Shown piece after piece: positions 55,662 through 64,000 of a stretch of DNA of 64,000 nucleotides. Every line of letters begins with the position of its first letter. The first letter of the stretch is position 1. The position numbers and the translations under genes were made by a program. The notes under the pieces are model-generated. The model had not been told where the DNA came from. It saw nothing but the letters and a program-made list of their open reading frames with translations, and made no database searches. The stretch is taken from NCBI RefSeq assembly GCF_000423185.1, contig NZ_KE383986.1, positions 107,800-171,799 of the forward strand. Reading direction: 5' to 3'. This DNA is from Inquilinus limosus DSM 16000 (lineage in GTDB: Bacteria; Pseudomonadota; Alphaproteobacteria; DSM-16000; Inquilinaceae).

Positions 55662-56170
55662 CCGGGCCGATCTCGCCCCGCATCCTGGCCGCTATCGACC
55701 TTCTGGCACCGCGGCCCGGGGAGAGGCTGCTGGAGATCGGCTGCGGCACCGGCCAGGCGATCCTGGCCGCGCTCGCCCGTGCGCCGACCGCCACGGTCTT
55801 CGCCATCGACCGCTCCGAGACGGCGGTGGCGCGGGCACGGATTGTCAACGCGACGGCAATCGCGGCCGGGCGGGTGCGGATCGAGAGAGGGGACATCGAG
55901 CACGGGCCGGTCGAGCCGGGCGGGTTCGATCGGATCTTCGCCATCCGCGTGAACAGCTTCTGGACCCGCCCTGGCCTGGCGCTGCCGCATGTCGTCCGCA
56001 GCCTGTGCCCCGGCGGGGAGATCTGGATCATCTATGACGAGCCGAGGGCCGGGATCTTCGAGACGATCCGGTCGTCGTTCGAGACCTTCGGCCTGCGGGA
56101 CATCCGGACCGAAGAGCGACCCGGTGCGTTGGCTTTCGTCGCAAAGATCCCAGGCAACCGCCGGTCATGA
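55658..56170 (+). CDS. Class I SAM-dependent methyltransferase (170 aa)
   Basis: GTG start at 55658 overlaps the SDR stop (GTGA), so the two are coupled. SAM site RLLEIGCGTGQAILAALAR at about 23-41, followed by VFAIDRSETAVARAR and the acidic IERGDIEHGPV; the rest has FDRIFAIRVNSFW and an IIYDEP segment in place of the usual motif IV. It is short, like Methyltransf_25-type enzymes; substrate unknown. Confidence 0.85.
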   Translation: MTGPISPRILAAIDLLAPRPGERLLEIGCGTGQAILAALARAPTATVFAIDRSETAVARARIVNATAIAAGRVRIERGDIEHGPVEPGGFDRIFAIRVNSFWTRPGLALPHVVRSLCPGGEIWIIYDEPRAGIFETIRSSFETFGLRDIRTEERPGALAFVAKIPGNRRS

Positions 56171-56255
56171 TCTTCTCCTGTCGGCCGCCTTGCCGGATTT
56201 GTCCGATCAGTCTAGCGTTCCGCGACACAAAAAAGATCAAGACGGGGATGGCAGG

Positions 56256-57146
56256 ATGTGGCGGGAGATCGCGCCGGACCGGCGGGACGAGATTCGTGTC
56301 GACGGCTACAAGGTCGTGGCCTACAGCTTCGGCTCGGGGCCGGAGACAGTGCTGTGCCTCAACGGCGGTCCGGGGCTGCCCTGCGACTATCTGCGCGACG
56401 CCCATTCCTGTCTGATCGATCATGGCTACCGCGTCGTCGCCTTCGACCAGCTCGGCACCGGCGCCTCCGACCGGCCGACCGATCCGGCGCTCTGGACCAT
56501 CACCCGCTATGTCGCGGAGGTGGAGACGGTCCGGCAGGCGCTCGGCCTCGGCCGGGTGCATCTGCTGGGCCATTCCTGGGGCGGCTGGCTCAGCGTCGAA
56601 TACGCGCTGACCCATCCGGAGGCGCTGAAGACGGTGATCCTGGAGGATACCGCCGCCGACATCCCGCACCTGATCGGCGAGCTGGAGCGGCTGCGCGCAG
56701 CGCTCGGCCCCGAGACCGTGGCGATGATGCAGCGGCACGAGGCCGAGGGCACGCTGGACCACCCGGTGTACCAGGCGGCGATCACCATCCTGAATCACCG
56801 CCATGTCTGCCGGCTCGACGACTGGCCGGCGCCGGTGCGGCGCTCGCTCGACGACTGGAACATGGGGCCCTACGGCACCATCCAGGGCCCGAACGAGTTC
56901 CTCTACACCGGCAATCTGAAGGACTGGAACCGGCTGCCCGACATGCACCGGATCACCGTGCCGGTGCTGATCACCTGCGGCGAGCACGACGAGCTGACCC
57001 CGGCCTGTTCGCTGCGCATGAAGCTGGCGCTGCCGAACGCCCGGCTGCACGTCTTCCAGAACTCCAGCCACATGCCCTTCTACGAGGAGCCGCACGCCTA
57101 CTACCCGGTGCTGCTCGACTTCCTCAAGGCGAATCGGGCCGCCTGA
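56256..57146 (+). CDS. Proline iminopeptidase-like alpha/beta hydrolase (S33)
   Basis: The product is 296 residues. The oxyanion region is LNGGPGLPCDYL (about 36-47; HGGPG in classic members is NGGPG here), the nucleophile Ser107 sits in LLGHSWGGWLSVEYA, and the Asp and His appear in CGEHDELTP and NSSHMPFYE. Family members release N-terminal proline or related residues from small peptides, which fits the adjacent dipeptide-type transporter. ATG at 56256 with GGATGGCAGG upstream; longer in-frame reading is antisense to other genes. A hairpin follows its stop. Confidence 0.9.
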   Translation: MWREIAPDRRDEIRVDGYKVVAYSFGSGPETVLCLNGGPGLPCDYLRDAHSCLIDHGYRVVAFDQLGTGASDRPTDPALWTITRYVAEVETVRQALGLGRVHLLGHSWGGWLSVEYALTHPEALKTVILEDTAADIPHLIGELERLRAALGPETVAMMQRHEAEGTLDHPVYQAAITILNHRHVCRLDDWPAPVRRSLDDWNMGPYGTIQGPNEFLYTGNLKDWNRLPDMHRITVPVLITCGEHDELTPACSLRMKLALPNARLHVFQNSSHMPFYEEPHAYYPVLLDFLKANRAA

Positions 57147-57178
57147 TGCCGGACCGTCTTCATGGTAAAGTCTTGCTT

Positions 57179-57199
57179 CCGGTGCCATCGCGGCACCGG
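57179..57199 (+). other. Intercistronic hairpin before the ABC permease genes
   Basis: CCGGTGCC (57179-57186) and GGCACCGG (57192-57199) are perfectly complementary around ATCGC, without a T-run. It may modulate mRNA stability between the hydrolase and transporter genes. Confidence 0.4.
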
Positions 57200-57211
57200 G
57201 GCTGACCGGCG

Positions 57212-58150
57212 ATGCACCGCTTCCGCTTCGTCCTGACCCGTCCGCTGCAGCTGATCCCGGTGCTGTTCGGGATCAGCGTCATCACCTTCGTGCTGATCCG
57301 CTCGATCCCCGGCGATCCGGCGCGGGTTCTGCTCGGCACCAAGGCGACGCCGGACGCGATCGCCAGGATCCGCGCCCAGTTCGGGCTCGACGAGCCGCTG
57401 TGGACGCAATACGCGCTGTTCCTGCAGAACCTGGCGAATGGGGAGATGGGCCGGTCGATCCTGTACAAGGTCCCGGTGCTGCGCCTGATCGCCGAGCGGA
57501 TCGAGCCGACGCTGCTGCTGGTGTTCGGCGCCGTGCTGCTGTCGCTGCTGATCGCCGTACCCTTCGCCGCCATCGCGGCGCGCCGCCGCGGCCGGCTGGC
57601 CGACCACGCCATCCGCATCGTCTCCACCACAGGGCTGGGCCTGCCGCCGTTCTGGCTGGGGATCATGCTGATCATCCTGTTCAGCGTGACGCTCGGCCTG
57701 TTCCCGGTGGCGGGATACGGCGACGATTGGGCGGACCGGCTGCACCATCTGGTGCTGCCCTGCCTGACCATCGCGCTGGCGCTGTCGGCGGTGCTGACCC
57801 GGACGCTGCGGGCCGCGATGATCGCCGAGCTGCGCTCCGACCAGGCGACGGCGGCGCGGGCGCGCGGCCTGCCCGAGGGCATGGTGTTCTGGCGCCATGT
57901 CGTGCCCAACGCCATCGTGCCGACCATCAACCTCCTGGCCGTCAACATCGGCTGGCTGATCGGCGGCACGGTGATCATCGAGAACGTGTTCTCGATCCCC
58001 GGCATGGGCCAGCTGCTGGTGCGCGGGATCTTCACCCGCGACTACATGGTGGTGCAGGGCGTGGCCATGGCCTTCGCCGTCGCCAGCGTCACGGTGAACT
58101 TCCTGGCCGACGTGCTGACCGTCGCCATCGATCCGCGGGTGAAGCTGTGA
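57212..58150 (+). CDS. Dipeptide/oligopeptide-type ABC transporter permease (DppB-like)
   Basis: Inner-membrane permease (312 aa), six helices: PLQLIPVLFGISVITFVLIRSIPGDPARVLLG at the N-terminus and the EAA-type loop (AAMIAELRSDQATAARARGLPEGMVFWRHVVPNAIVP) that docks with the ATPase. Its stop overlaps the start of the next permease. A transporter of peptides or peptide-like compounds (nickel, opines and glutathione are other possibilities for this family). Confidence 0.93.
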   Translation: MHRFRFVLTRPLQLIPVLFGISVITFVLIRSIPGDPARVLLGTKATPDAIARIRAQFGLDEPLWTQYALFLQNLANGEMGRSILYKVPVLRLIAERIEPTLLLVFGAVLLSLLIAVPFAAIAARRRGRLADHAIRIVSTTGLGLPPFWLGIMLIILFSVTLGLFPVAGYGDDWADRLHHLVLPCLTIALALSAVLTRTLRAAMIAELRSDQATAARARGLPEGMVFWRHVVPNAIVPTINLLAVNIGWLIGGTVIIENVFSIPGMGQLLVRGIFTRDYMVVQGVAMAFAVASVTVNFLADVLTVAIDPRVKL

Positions 58151-59004
58151 GCGCGGTCGCCGGCACACCAGCCGCCCGGCTGCGGCTCAGGATCAAGTTG
58201 CCGCGGGTGCCGGGCGCGCTGTGGTGGGGCGCCGGCATCGTCGGTTTCTTCCTCCTGGTCGCGCTGCTGGCGCCGGTGATCGCGCCTTACGATCCGATCG
58301 CGCAGGACACGGCGAACGCGCTGCTGCCGCCTGGGCCGGGACATTGGCTCGGCACCGACAATGTCGGCCGTGACGTGCTGTCCCGGCTGATCTGGGGCAC
58401 CCGGCTCGACCTGATGATGGGCGTGCTCGGCGTGCTGATCCCGTTCCTGATCGGCACCGCGGTCGGCTGCGTCTCCGGCTATTTCGGCGGCTGGGTCGAC
58501 GCGCTGGTGATGCGCATCCTCGACATCGTCCTGGCCTTCCCCTTCCTGGTGCTGATGCTGGCGATCATTGCCATCCTCGGCCCCGGCCTCGGCAGCTTCT
58601 TCATCGCCATGGCCCTGGTCGGCTGGGTGTCCTACGCCCGGCTGGTCCGGGCCCAGGTGCTGGTGCTGAAGGCCGCCGACTTCGTCACCGCCGCCCGCAG
58701 CCTGGGCTATAGCCATCTCAGGATCATGGCCCGGCACATCCTGCCGAACGCGATGGTCAGCTCGATCGTGTTCTCGATGTCCGATGTGGTGCTGACGATG
58801 CTGCTCGGCGCCTCGATCAGCTATCTCGGCCTCGGGGTGCAGCCGCCCACGGCGGAATGGGGCGTGATGGTGGCGGAGAGCCAGAACTTCATCATCCGCG
58901 CTTGGTGGATCGCCGCCTTCCCCGGCGTGGCGCTGGCGGTGATCGCGCTCGGCTTCAGCCTGCTCGGCGACGGCCTCGGCGAATGGCTCGGGGTGAAGGA
59001 ATGA
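58147..59004 (+). CDS. Dipeptide/oligopeptide-type ABC transporter permease (DppC-like)
   Basis: Second permease (285 aa) with a GTG start overlapping dppB (GTGA). The N-terminal extracytoplasmic GTDNVGRDVLSRLIWGTRLDLMMGVLG motif is characteristic of DppC/OppC, and the EAA loop is AADFVTAARSLGYSHLRIMARHILPNAMVSSI. Six membrane helices. Couples with the ATPases encoded next. Confidence 0.93.
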   Translation: MSAVAGTPAARLRLRIKLPRVPGALWWGAGIVGFFLLVALLAPVIAPYDPIAQDTANALLPPGPGHWLGTDNVGRDVLSRLIWGTRLDLMMGVLGVLIPFLIGTAVGCVSGYFGGWVDALVMRILDIVLAFPFLVLMLAIIAILGPGLGSFFIAMALVGWVSYARLVRAQVLVLKAADFVTAARSLGYSHLRIMARHILPNAMVSSIVFSMSDVVLTMLLGASISYLGLGVQPPTAEWGVMVAESQNFIIRAWWIAAFPGVALAVIALGFSLLGDGLGEWLGVKE

Positions 59005-59974
59005 CCGCGCCGCTGCTGGAGGTGCGCGACCTGTCGGTGGCCCTGACCCGGGCGGGGGAGGAGACGACCATCGTCGACCGCGTCTCCTTCGCGCTGGAGG
59101 CGGGGCAGGTGATGGGGTTGGTGGGCGAGAGCGGCTCGGGCAAGAGCGTCACCTGCCGGGCACTGATCGGGCTGCTGCCCGGCGGCTTGCGCATTTCCGG
59201 CGGGTCGGTGCTCCTCAAGGGCCGCGACCTCGCGGCGCTGGGGCCGGAGGCGCTGCGCCGGGTGCGGGGGCGGGAGATCGGCATGATCTTCCAGAACCCG
59301 TCCAGCCATCTCGACCCGGTGATGCGGATCGGCGACCAGATCGCCGAGGGCATCCGCCTGCACCGCGGTGCCTCGAAGCGTGAGGCGCGAGCGGCCGCGA
59401 TCGACCTGCTGCGCCAAGTCGGCATCCCGGATCCCGAGCGGCGGGCGGGCGGATATCCGCACGAATTCTCCGGCGGCATGCGGCAGCGGGCGATGATCGC
59501 CACGGCGCTGGCCTGCGACCCGGAGGTGCTGATCGCGGATGAGCCGACCACGGCGCTGGACGTCACCGTTCAGGCGCAGATCCTGCGGCTGCTGCTGGAC
59601 CTGCGCGACCGTCGCGGCCTCGCCATCATCCTGATCACCCATGACCTCGGCGTGGTGGCGCAGAGCTGCGATCGCATCGCCGTGATGTATGGCGGCACTT
59701 TGTGCGAGGCGGGGGCCAAGCGGGCGGTGCTGGCGGCGCCGCGCCATCCCTACACGGCCCGGCTGATCGCCTGCCAGCCGGCGCATGGCGACGGCGGGCA
59801 CCTGCTGCCCTTCATCCCCGGCCAGCCGCCGTCCCTGGCCGAGCTGCCCTCCGGCTGCCGCTTCCATCCGCGCTGCGACCGCGCCTTCGAACGCTGCGCC
59901 GCCGTGCGGCCGGACCCGTCCTGGCCGGAACCTGGGCATATGGCGGCCTGCCACCGGGCGCTGGGAGACGCGGC

Positions 59975-59978
<4 letters not shown>
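59001..59978 (+). CDS. Dipeptide-type ABC transporter ATPase (DppD-like)
   Basis: The product is 325 residues: Walker A GESGSGKS (42-49), the signature [35 protein letters not shown] with Walker B, and the C-terminal oligopeptide/dipeptide domain including [18 protein letters not shown], a Cys-containing motif seen in Fe-S-linked DppD proteins. ATG overlaps the dppC stop (ATGA). Start overlap on both sides shows tight coupling. Confidence 0.95.
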
Positions 59979-60958
<980 letters not shown>

Positions 60959-60983
60959 GGCAGGGCAACAACGGAGGCTCACG

Positions 60984-62504
60984 ATGACACGGACCAGGAG
61001 ACATTTCGGCATCGCCACGGCGGCGTTCCTTGCGGCGCTGGTCGCTGGCGGCGCCGCGGCCGAGGCGGCGGGCGTGCTGACCATCGGCCGGCGCGAGGAC
61101 GGCACCACCTTCGACCCGATCAAGACCTCGCAAAACGTTGATTTCTGGGTGTTCTCGAACGTCTTCGACGTGCTGGTCCGGGTCGACAAGTCCGGCCAGA
61201 AGCTGGTGCCCGGCTTGGCCGAGAGCTGGACCGTCTCCGACGACGGCACGGTCTACACCCTCAAGCTCCGCGACGCGAAATTCTCGGATGGCAGCCCGGT
61301 GGCGGCCTCGGACGCGGTGTTCTCTCTGACCCGCATCCGCGACAACGAGGGGTCGCTGTGGAGCGACACCTACAAGGTGATCAAGACGCTGGAGGCCAAG
61401 GACGACCACACGCTGGTGATCACCCTGACCCAGCCGATGGTGCCGTTCCTGGCGACTCTGGCCATGCCGGGGGCCTCGATCGTCTCCGAGAAGGCGATGA
61501 AGGAGATGGGCGAGGACGCCTTCGCCGAGAAGCCGGTCGGCTCCGGCGCCTTCCAGGTCGAGGAATGGCGCCGCGGCGAGAAGGTGGTGCTGAAGAAGAA
61601 CCCGAATTTCTGGCAGGCCGACCAGGTCAGTCTCGACGGCGTCGAATGGATCTCGGTCCCCGACGACAACACCCGCATGCTGAAGGTGCAGGCGGGCGAG
61701 CTCGATGCCGCGATCTTCGTGCCCTTCGCCAAGGTGGCGGAGCTGGAGAAGGACCCGAACCTGGTGGTCCACAAGGACCCCTCGACCCGCGAGGACCATC
61801 TGCTGCTGAACCACTCGCACCCGCCGCTCGACAAGCGCGAGGTGCGGGAGGCGATCGACTACGCCATCGACAAGAAGGCGATCGTCGACACCGTGACCTT
61901 CGGCATCGGCACCGTCGCCAATTCCTACATCCCGAAGGGCGCGCTGTACTACCACGCCGACAATCTGCAGCGGCCGCACGACCCGGCCAAGGCGAAGGAG
62001 CTGCTGAAGCAGGCCGGGGTGGACAACGTCCAGCTGACCTACCTCGTCGACACCGGCGACACGGTGGCCGAGCAGGTGGCGGTGCTGGTCCAGCAGCAGC
62101 TCGCCGAGGTCGGCATTACCGCCAACCTGCAGAAGGTCGACCCCAGCCAGACCTGGGACATGGAGGTGGCGGGCGACTACGACATGGCGATGAATTACTG
62201 GACCAACGACATCATCGACCCGGACCAGAAGACGACCTTCGTCCTCGGCCACGACACCAACATGAACTACATGACCCGGTACCAGAACGACCGGGTAAAG
62301 GCCCTGGTGGCCGAGGCCCGGGTCGAGGCCGACCCGGCGAAGCGCGAGGCGATGTATGTCGAGCTGCAGAAGACGGCCAAGGCTGACGTCAACTGGATCG
62401 ACCTGTACTACAGCCCCTATCTCAGCGTGTCGCGCAAGAACATCGAGAACTTCGGCCAGAACCCGCTCGGCCGGTTCTATCTGGAAGAGACGAAGAAGAA
62501 CTGA
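60984..62504 (+). CDS. Extracellular solute-binding protein, family 5 (peptide-type)
   Basis: Periplasmic receptor (506 aa). A signal peptide of about 28 residues with an RR pair (TRTRRHFGIATAAFLAAL, Tat-like TRRxF) and AEA cleavage; no lipobox Cys. The family-5 hallmark appears in the mature part (GLAESWTVSDDGTVYTLKLRDAKFSDGSPVAASDAVFSLTRI and the lower VGSGAFQVEEWRRGEKVVLKKNPNFW). GGAGG is upstream of the ATG. Its position after the two permeases and ATPases completes the transporter. The ligand is unknown; adjacent hydrolase and oxidoreductases suggest a modified peptide or amino acid. Confidence 0.93.
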   Translation: MTRTRRHFGIATAAFLAALVAGGAAAEAAGVLTIGRREDGTTFDPIKTSQNVDFWVFSNVFDVLVRVDKSGQKLVPGLAESWTVSDDGTVYTLKLRDAKFSDGSPVAASDAVFSLTRIRDNEGSLWSDTYKVIKTLEAKDDHTLVITLTQPMVPFLATLAMPGASIVSEKAMKEMGEDAFAEKPVGSGAFQVEEWRRGEKVVLKKNPNFWQADQVSLDGVEWISVPDDNTRMLKVQAGELDAAIFVPFAKVAELEKDPNLVVHKDPSTREDHLLLNHSHPPLDKREVREAIDYAIDKKAIVDTVTFGIGTVANSYIPKGALYYHADNLQRPHDPAKAKELLKQAGVDNVQLTYLVDTGDTVAEQVAVLVQQQLAEVGITANLQKVDPSQTWDMEVAGDYDMAMNYWTNDIIDPDQKTTFVLGHDTNMNYMTRYQNDRVKALVAEARVEADPAKREAMYVELQKTAKADVNWIDLYYSPYLSVSRKNIENFGQNPLGRFYLEETKKN

Positions 62505-62513
62505 GAGGTCGGA

Positions 62514-63617
62514 ATGCCTTCAATCATCGTGATCGGCGCGGGCGTCATCGGCGCCTCGGTGGCGTACCGCCTGGCGCAGGGCGGGGCGTCGGTCACGGTG
62601 CTGGAGGCGGTGCGGATCGGCGCCGGCACCTCCGGCACCAGCTTCGCCTGGGTCAACTCGCACGGCAAGACGCCGCGGGCCTATCACGACCTGAACGTCG
62701 CCGGAATGAAGGCGCATGCGGCGCTGCGTGAGGAGTTCGCGGCGACGCCCTGGCTGCATCTGAACGGCTGCCTGGAATGGGCGGACGAGGCCGGTCAGGA
62801 GGAACAGCGCCGGCGCTTCGAACGGTTGCGCGACTGGGGCTATGCCGCCGAATGGATCTCCGCCGCGCAGCTGCGCGAGCTGGCGCCCGACATCGACCCG
62901 GCCGCCGTCGGCGATGCGCCGGTCGCCTGGTTCCCGGAGGAGGGCTGGGTCGACCCGGTGGTCTATGCCCAGGCCATGCTCGCCGCCGCCCGGCGCCTGG
63001 GCGCGAGGGTGGAGATCGGCGCCCGGGTGATGCGGGTGGAACTCCGAGCCGGCCGCGTCACCGGCGTGACCACGGCGGACGGCACGATGCATGCCGCCGA
63101 CCTCGTGGTCAACTGCACCGGCCGCTGGGCCGACGACGCCGGCTACGACCCGGCGCTGCGCATCCCGCTGGCGCCGACCGCGGGGCTGCTGGCGTTCACC
63201 CCGCCGGTCGCGGTCGGGCTCGAGCACCTGTTGAAGACGCCGGGCTGCGATCTCCGGCCGGACGGCGCCGGGCGCCTCCTGGTCTGCCGCAACGACGACG
63301 AGTTCGACCCGGCCGCGGCGCCGAAGCCCAGCATCGACCTACCGGAGCTGCGCGAGCTGATCCGCCGGGCCCGGGCGATCCTGCCGGCGATGGGGCCGGT
63401 GGATTCGGAGGCGGTGCGGCTCGGCATCCGCGCCATCCCCAAGGACGGCTATTCCGCCGTCGGCCCGCTGCCGCAGGTCGAGGGCTACTACGCCGCCGTG
63501 ACCCACAGCGGCGTCACCCTGGCGGCGTTCCTGGGCTCGGCCGTGGCCGACGAGCTGCTGCGCGGCGTCACCCGGCCCGAACTGGCGACCTTCCGCCCGG
63601 CCCGGTTCTTCGGCTGA
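62514..63617 (+). CDS. FAD-dependent oxidoreductase, DAO family
   Basis: The product is 367 residues. FAD site SIIVIGAGVIGASVAYRLAQ (GxGxxG 8-13), then the second-domain NCTGRWADDAGYDP and a C-terminal AVTHSGVTLAAFLGSAVADELLRG typical of D-amino-acid or sarcosine/glycine oxidase-like proteins. It oxidises an amine C-N bond, so it probably consumes the compound taken up by the transporter. It begins ten bases after the binding-protein stop and closes the cluster. Confidence 0.93.
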   Translation: MPSIIVIGAGVIGASVAYRLAQGGASVTVLEAVRIGAGTSGTSFAWVNSHGKTPRAYHDLNVAGMKAHAALREEFAATPWLHLNGCLEWADEAGQEEQRRRFERLRDWGYAAEWISAAQLRELAPDIDPAAVGDAPVAWFPEEGWVDPVVYAQAMLAAARRLGARVEIGARVMRVELRAGRVTGVTTADGTMHAADLVVNCTGRWADDAGYDPALRIPLAPTAGLLAFTPPVAVGLEHLLKTPGCDLRPDGAGRLLVCRNDDEFDPAAAPKPSIDLPELRELIRRARAILPAMGPVDSEAVRLGIRAIPKDGYSAVGPLPQVEGYYAAVTHSGVTLAAFLGSAVADELLRGVTRPELATFRPARFFG

Positions 63618-63647
63618 CGTTCGCGCAAGGCGGATGGGCCGGCGCCG

Positions 63648-63791
63648 CCCCCTCACCCGAAATCGCTGCGCGATTTCGACCTCTCCCCAAGGAGAGGTGT
63701 AGAGGGCTGGGGCTGGGGCTGGGGCTCGTACTCCCCTCTCCTCGGGGAGAGGGAGGGGCCCGACGCCGAAGGCGGCGGGAGGGTGAGGGGG
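63648..63791. repeat. Intergenic element with CCCCCTCACCC / GGGTGAGGGGG ends
   Basis: The ends are inverted copies; inside are ATCGC...GCGAT and CTCTCC...GGAGAG hairpins, a palindromic CTCTCCTCGGGGAGAG, and a short tandem of GGCTGG (63705-63726). It lies between the DAO gene and the partial gene at the right edge. The type is related in layout to the element at 13159-13292. Confidence 0.65.
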
Positions 63792-63893
63792 ATTCTCCAG
63801 CCGCGCCGCCGAAACGCTCGGCCTGACGCCGCAGTCGGCTTATGCTTCGGGGCATGACCGGGAGGAACGGGCGCAGGGATCGGGGAACAGGCG

Positions 63894-64000
63894 GTGGCTG
63901 ACTGGCTGCTGTGGATCATCGCGCTCGGCTATCTCGGCCTGCTCTTCGCCGTCGCCTTCGCCGGCGACCGCAGCCCGGGCTACTGGCGCTCCGGCCTGCG
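63894..64000 (+). CDS. Probable CbrA-like sensor histidine kinase (5' end only)
   Basis: Only 35 codons are in the window. A GTG start is followed by ADWLLWIIALGYLGLLFAVAFAGDRSPGYW, the N-terminal helix and GDR turn typical of sodium:solute symporter-like histidine kinases (CbrA type), which regulate carbon and nitrogen source use. GGGGAACAGG precedes the start. The identification rests on this short stretch. It could also be another SSS-family protein. Confidence 0.55.
   Translation, partial: MADWLLWIIALGYLGLLFAVAFAGDRSPGYWRSGL

Noticed and set aside
63705..63726. GGCTGG tandem as a functional microsatellite
   Set aside because: Fewer than four units inside a larger palindromic element; could be part of it and shows no gene to switch.

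Overview
The window is GC-rich, densely coded chromosomal DNA from what looks like an alphaproteobacterium of the Rhodospirillales/Azospirillales type (an Inquilinus-like organism would fit; this is inferred from gene order, protein flavour and base composition, with no marker gene to prove it). Most of it is housekeeping DNA with compact operons, frequent ATGA/GTGA start-stop overlaps, and gaps filled by palindromic intergenic repeats. No gene-free stretch exceeds 300 bases, and there is no CRISPR array, transposase, integrase or rRNA.

Layout. 1-5.2 kb: two divergent, unrecognised proteins with LysM-like segments (the left one cut by the window edge; the right one 1288 residues with a 7-residue tandem repeat) and a small exported protein. 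5.3-10.3 kb: mrp (Fe-S carrier ATPase) divergent from hflK-hflC-Do protease. 10.4-14.3 kb: murJ, serB and miaA. 14.3-17.9 kb: ilvB-ilvH-ilvC (branched-chain amino acid synthesis) closed by a strong terminator. 17.9-21 kb: amino acid permease, three small proteins and a DedA protein. 21-23.6 kb: an ECF sigma factor, its membrane anti-sigma factor, a Bax-inhibitor-1 protein and a DUF2076 protein in one leftward operon. 23.8-30.1 kb: a GT22-like mannosyltransferase, the cell-shape operon mreBCD-mrdA (without rodA) and tRNA-Lys(CTT). 30.2-37.3 kb: small unknowns, DUF1643, a methyltransferase, a GDSL autotransporter, an SRPBCC protein and the conserved PEP-hydrolase-like/Tm-1-like pair. 37.5-41.5 kb: VOC protein, purU, a BNR beta-propeller + MoaD-like pair behind an AT-rich palindrome, and an MFS transporter. 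41.8-50.5 kb: regulators, an HD protein, a TRIC channel, an AT-rich orphan Suppressor-of-fused gene (the clearest foreign insert), a TSUP permease, a HAD protein, a class III cyclase and a metallophosphoesterase. 50.7-53.2 kb: small proteins and ybiB. 53.3-63.6 kb: a rightward catabolic/uptake cluster (GMC oxidoreductase, SDR, methyltransferase, prolyl aminopeptidase-like hydrolase, complete dipeptide-type ABC transporter, FAD amino-acid-type oxidoreductase). The right edge cuts the start of a probable CbrA-like sensor kinase.

The best candidates for something undescribed are the LysM-like divergent pair, the propeller/MoaD-like pair with its own operator-like palindrome, and the orphan Sufu gene. 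None shows an obviously complete new system in the sequence alone. The 53-63 kb cluster reads as uptake and oxidation of a peptide- or opine-like compound whose identity cannot be read from the genes.
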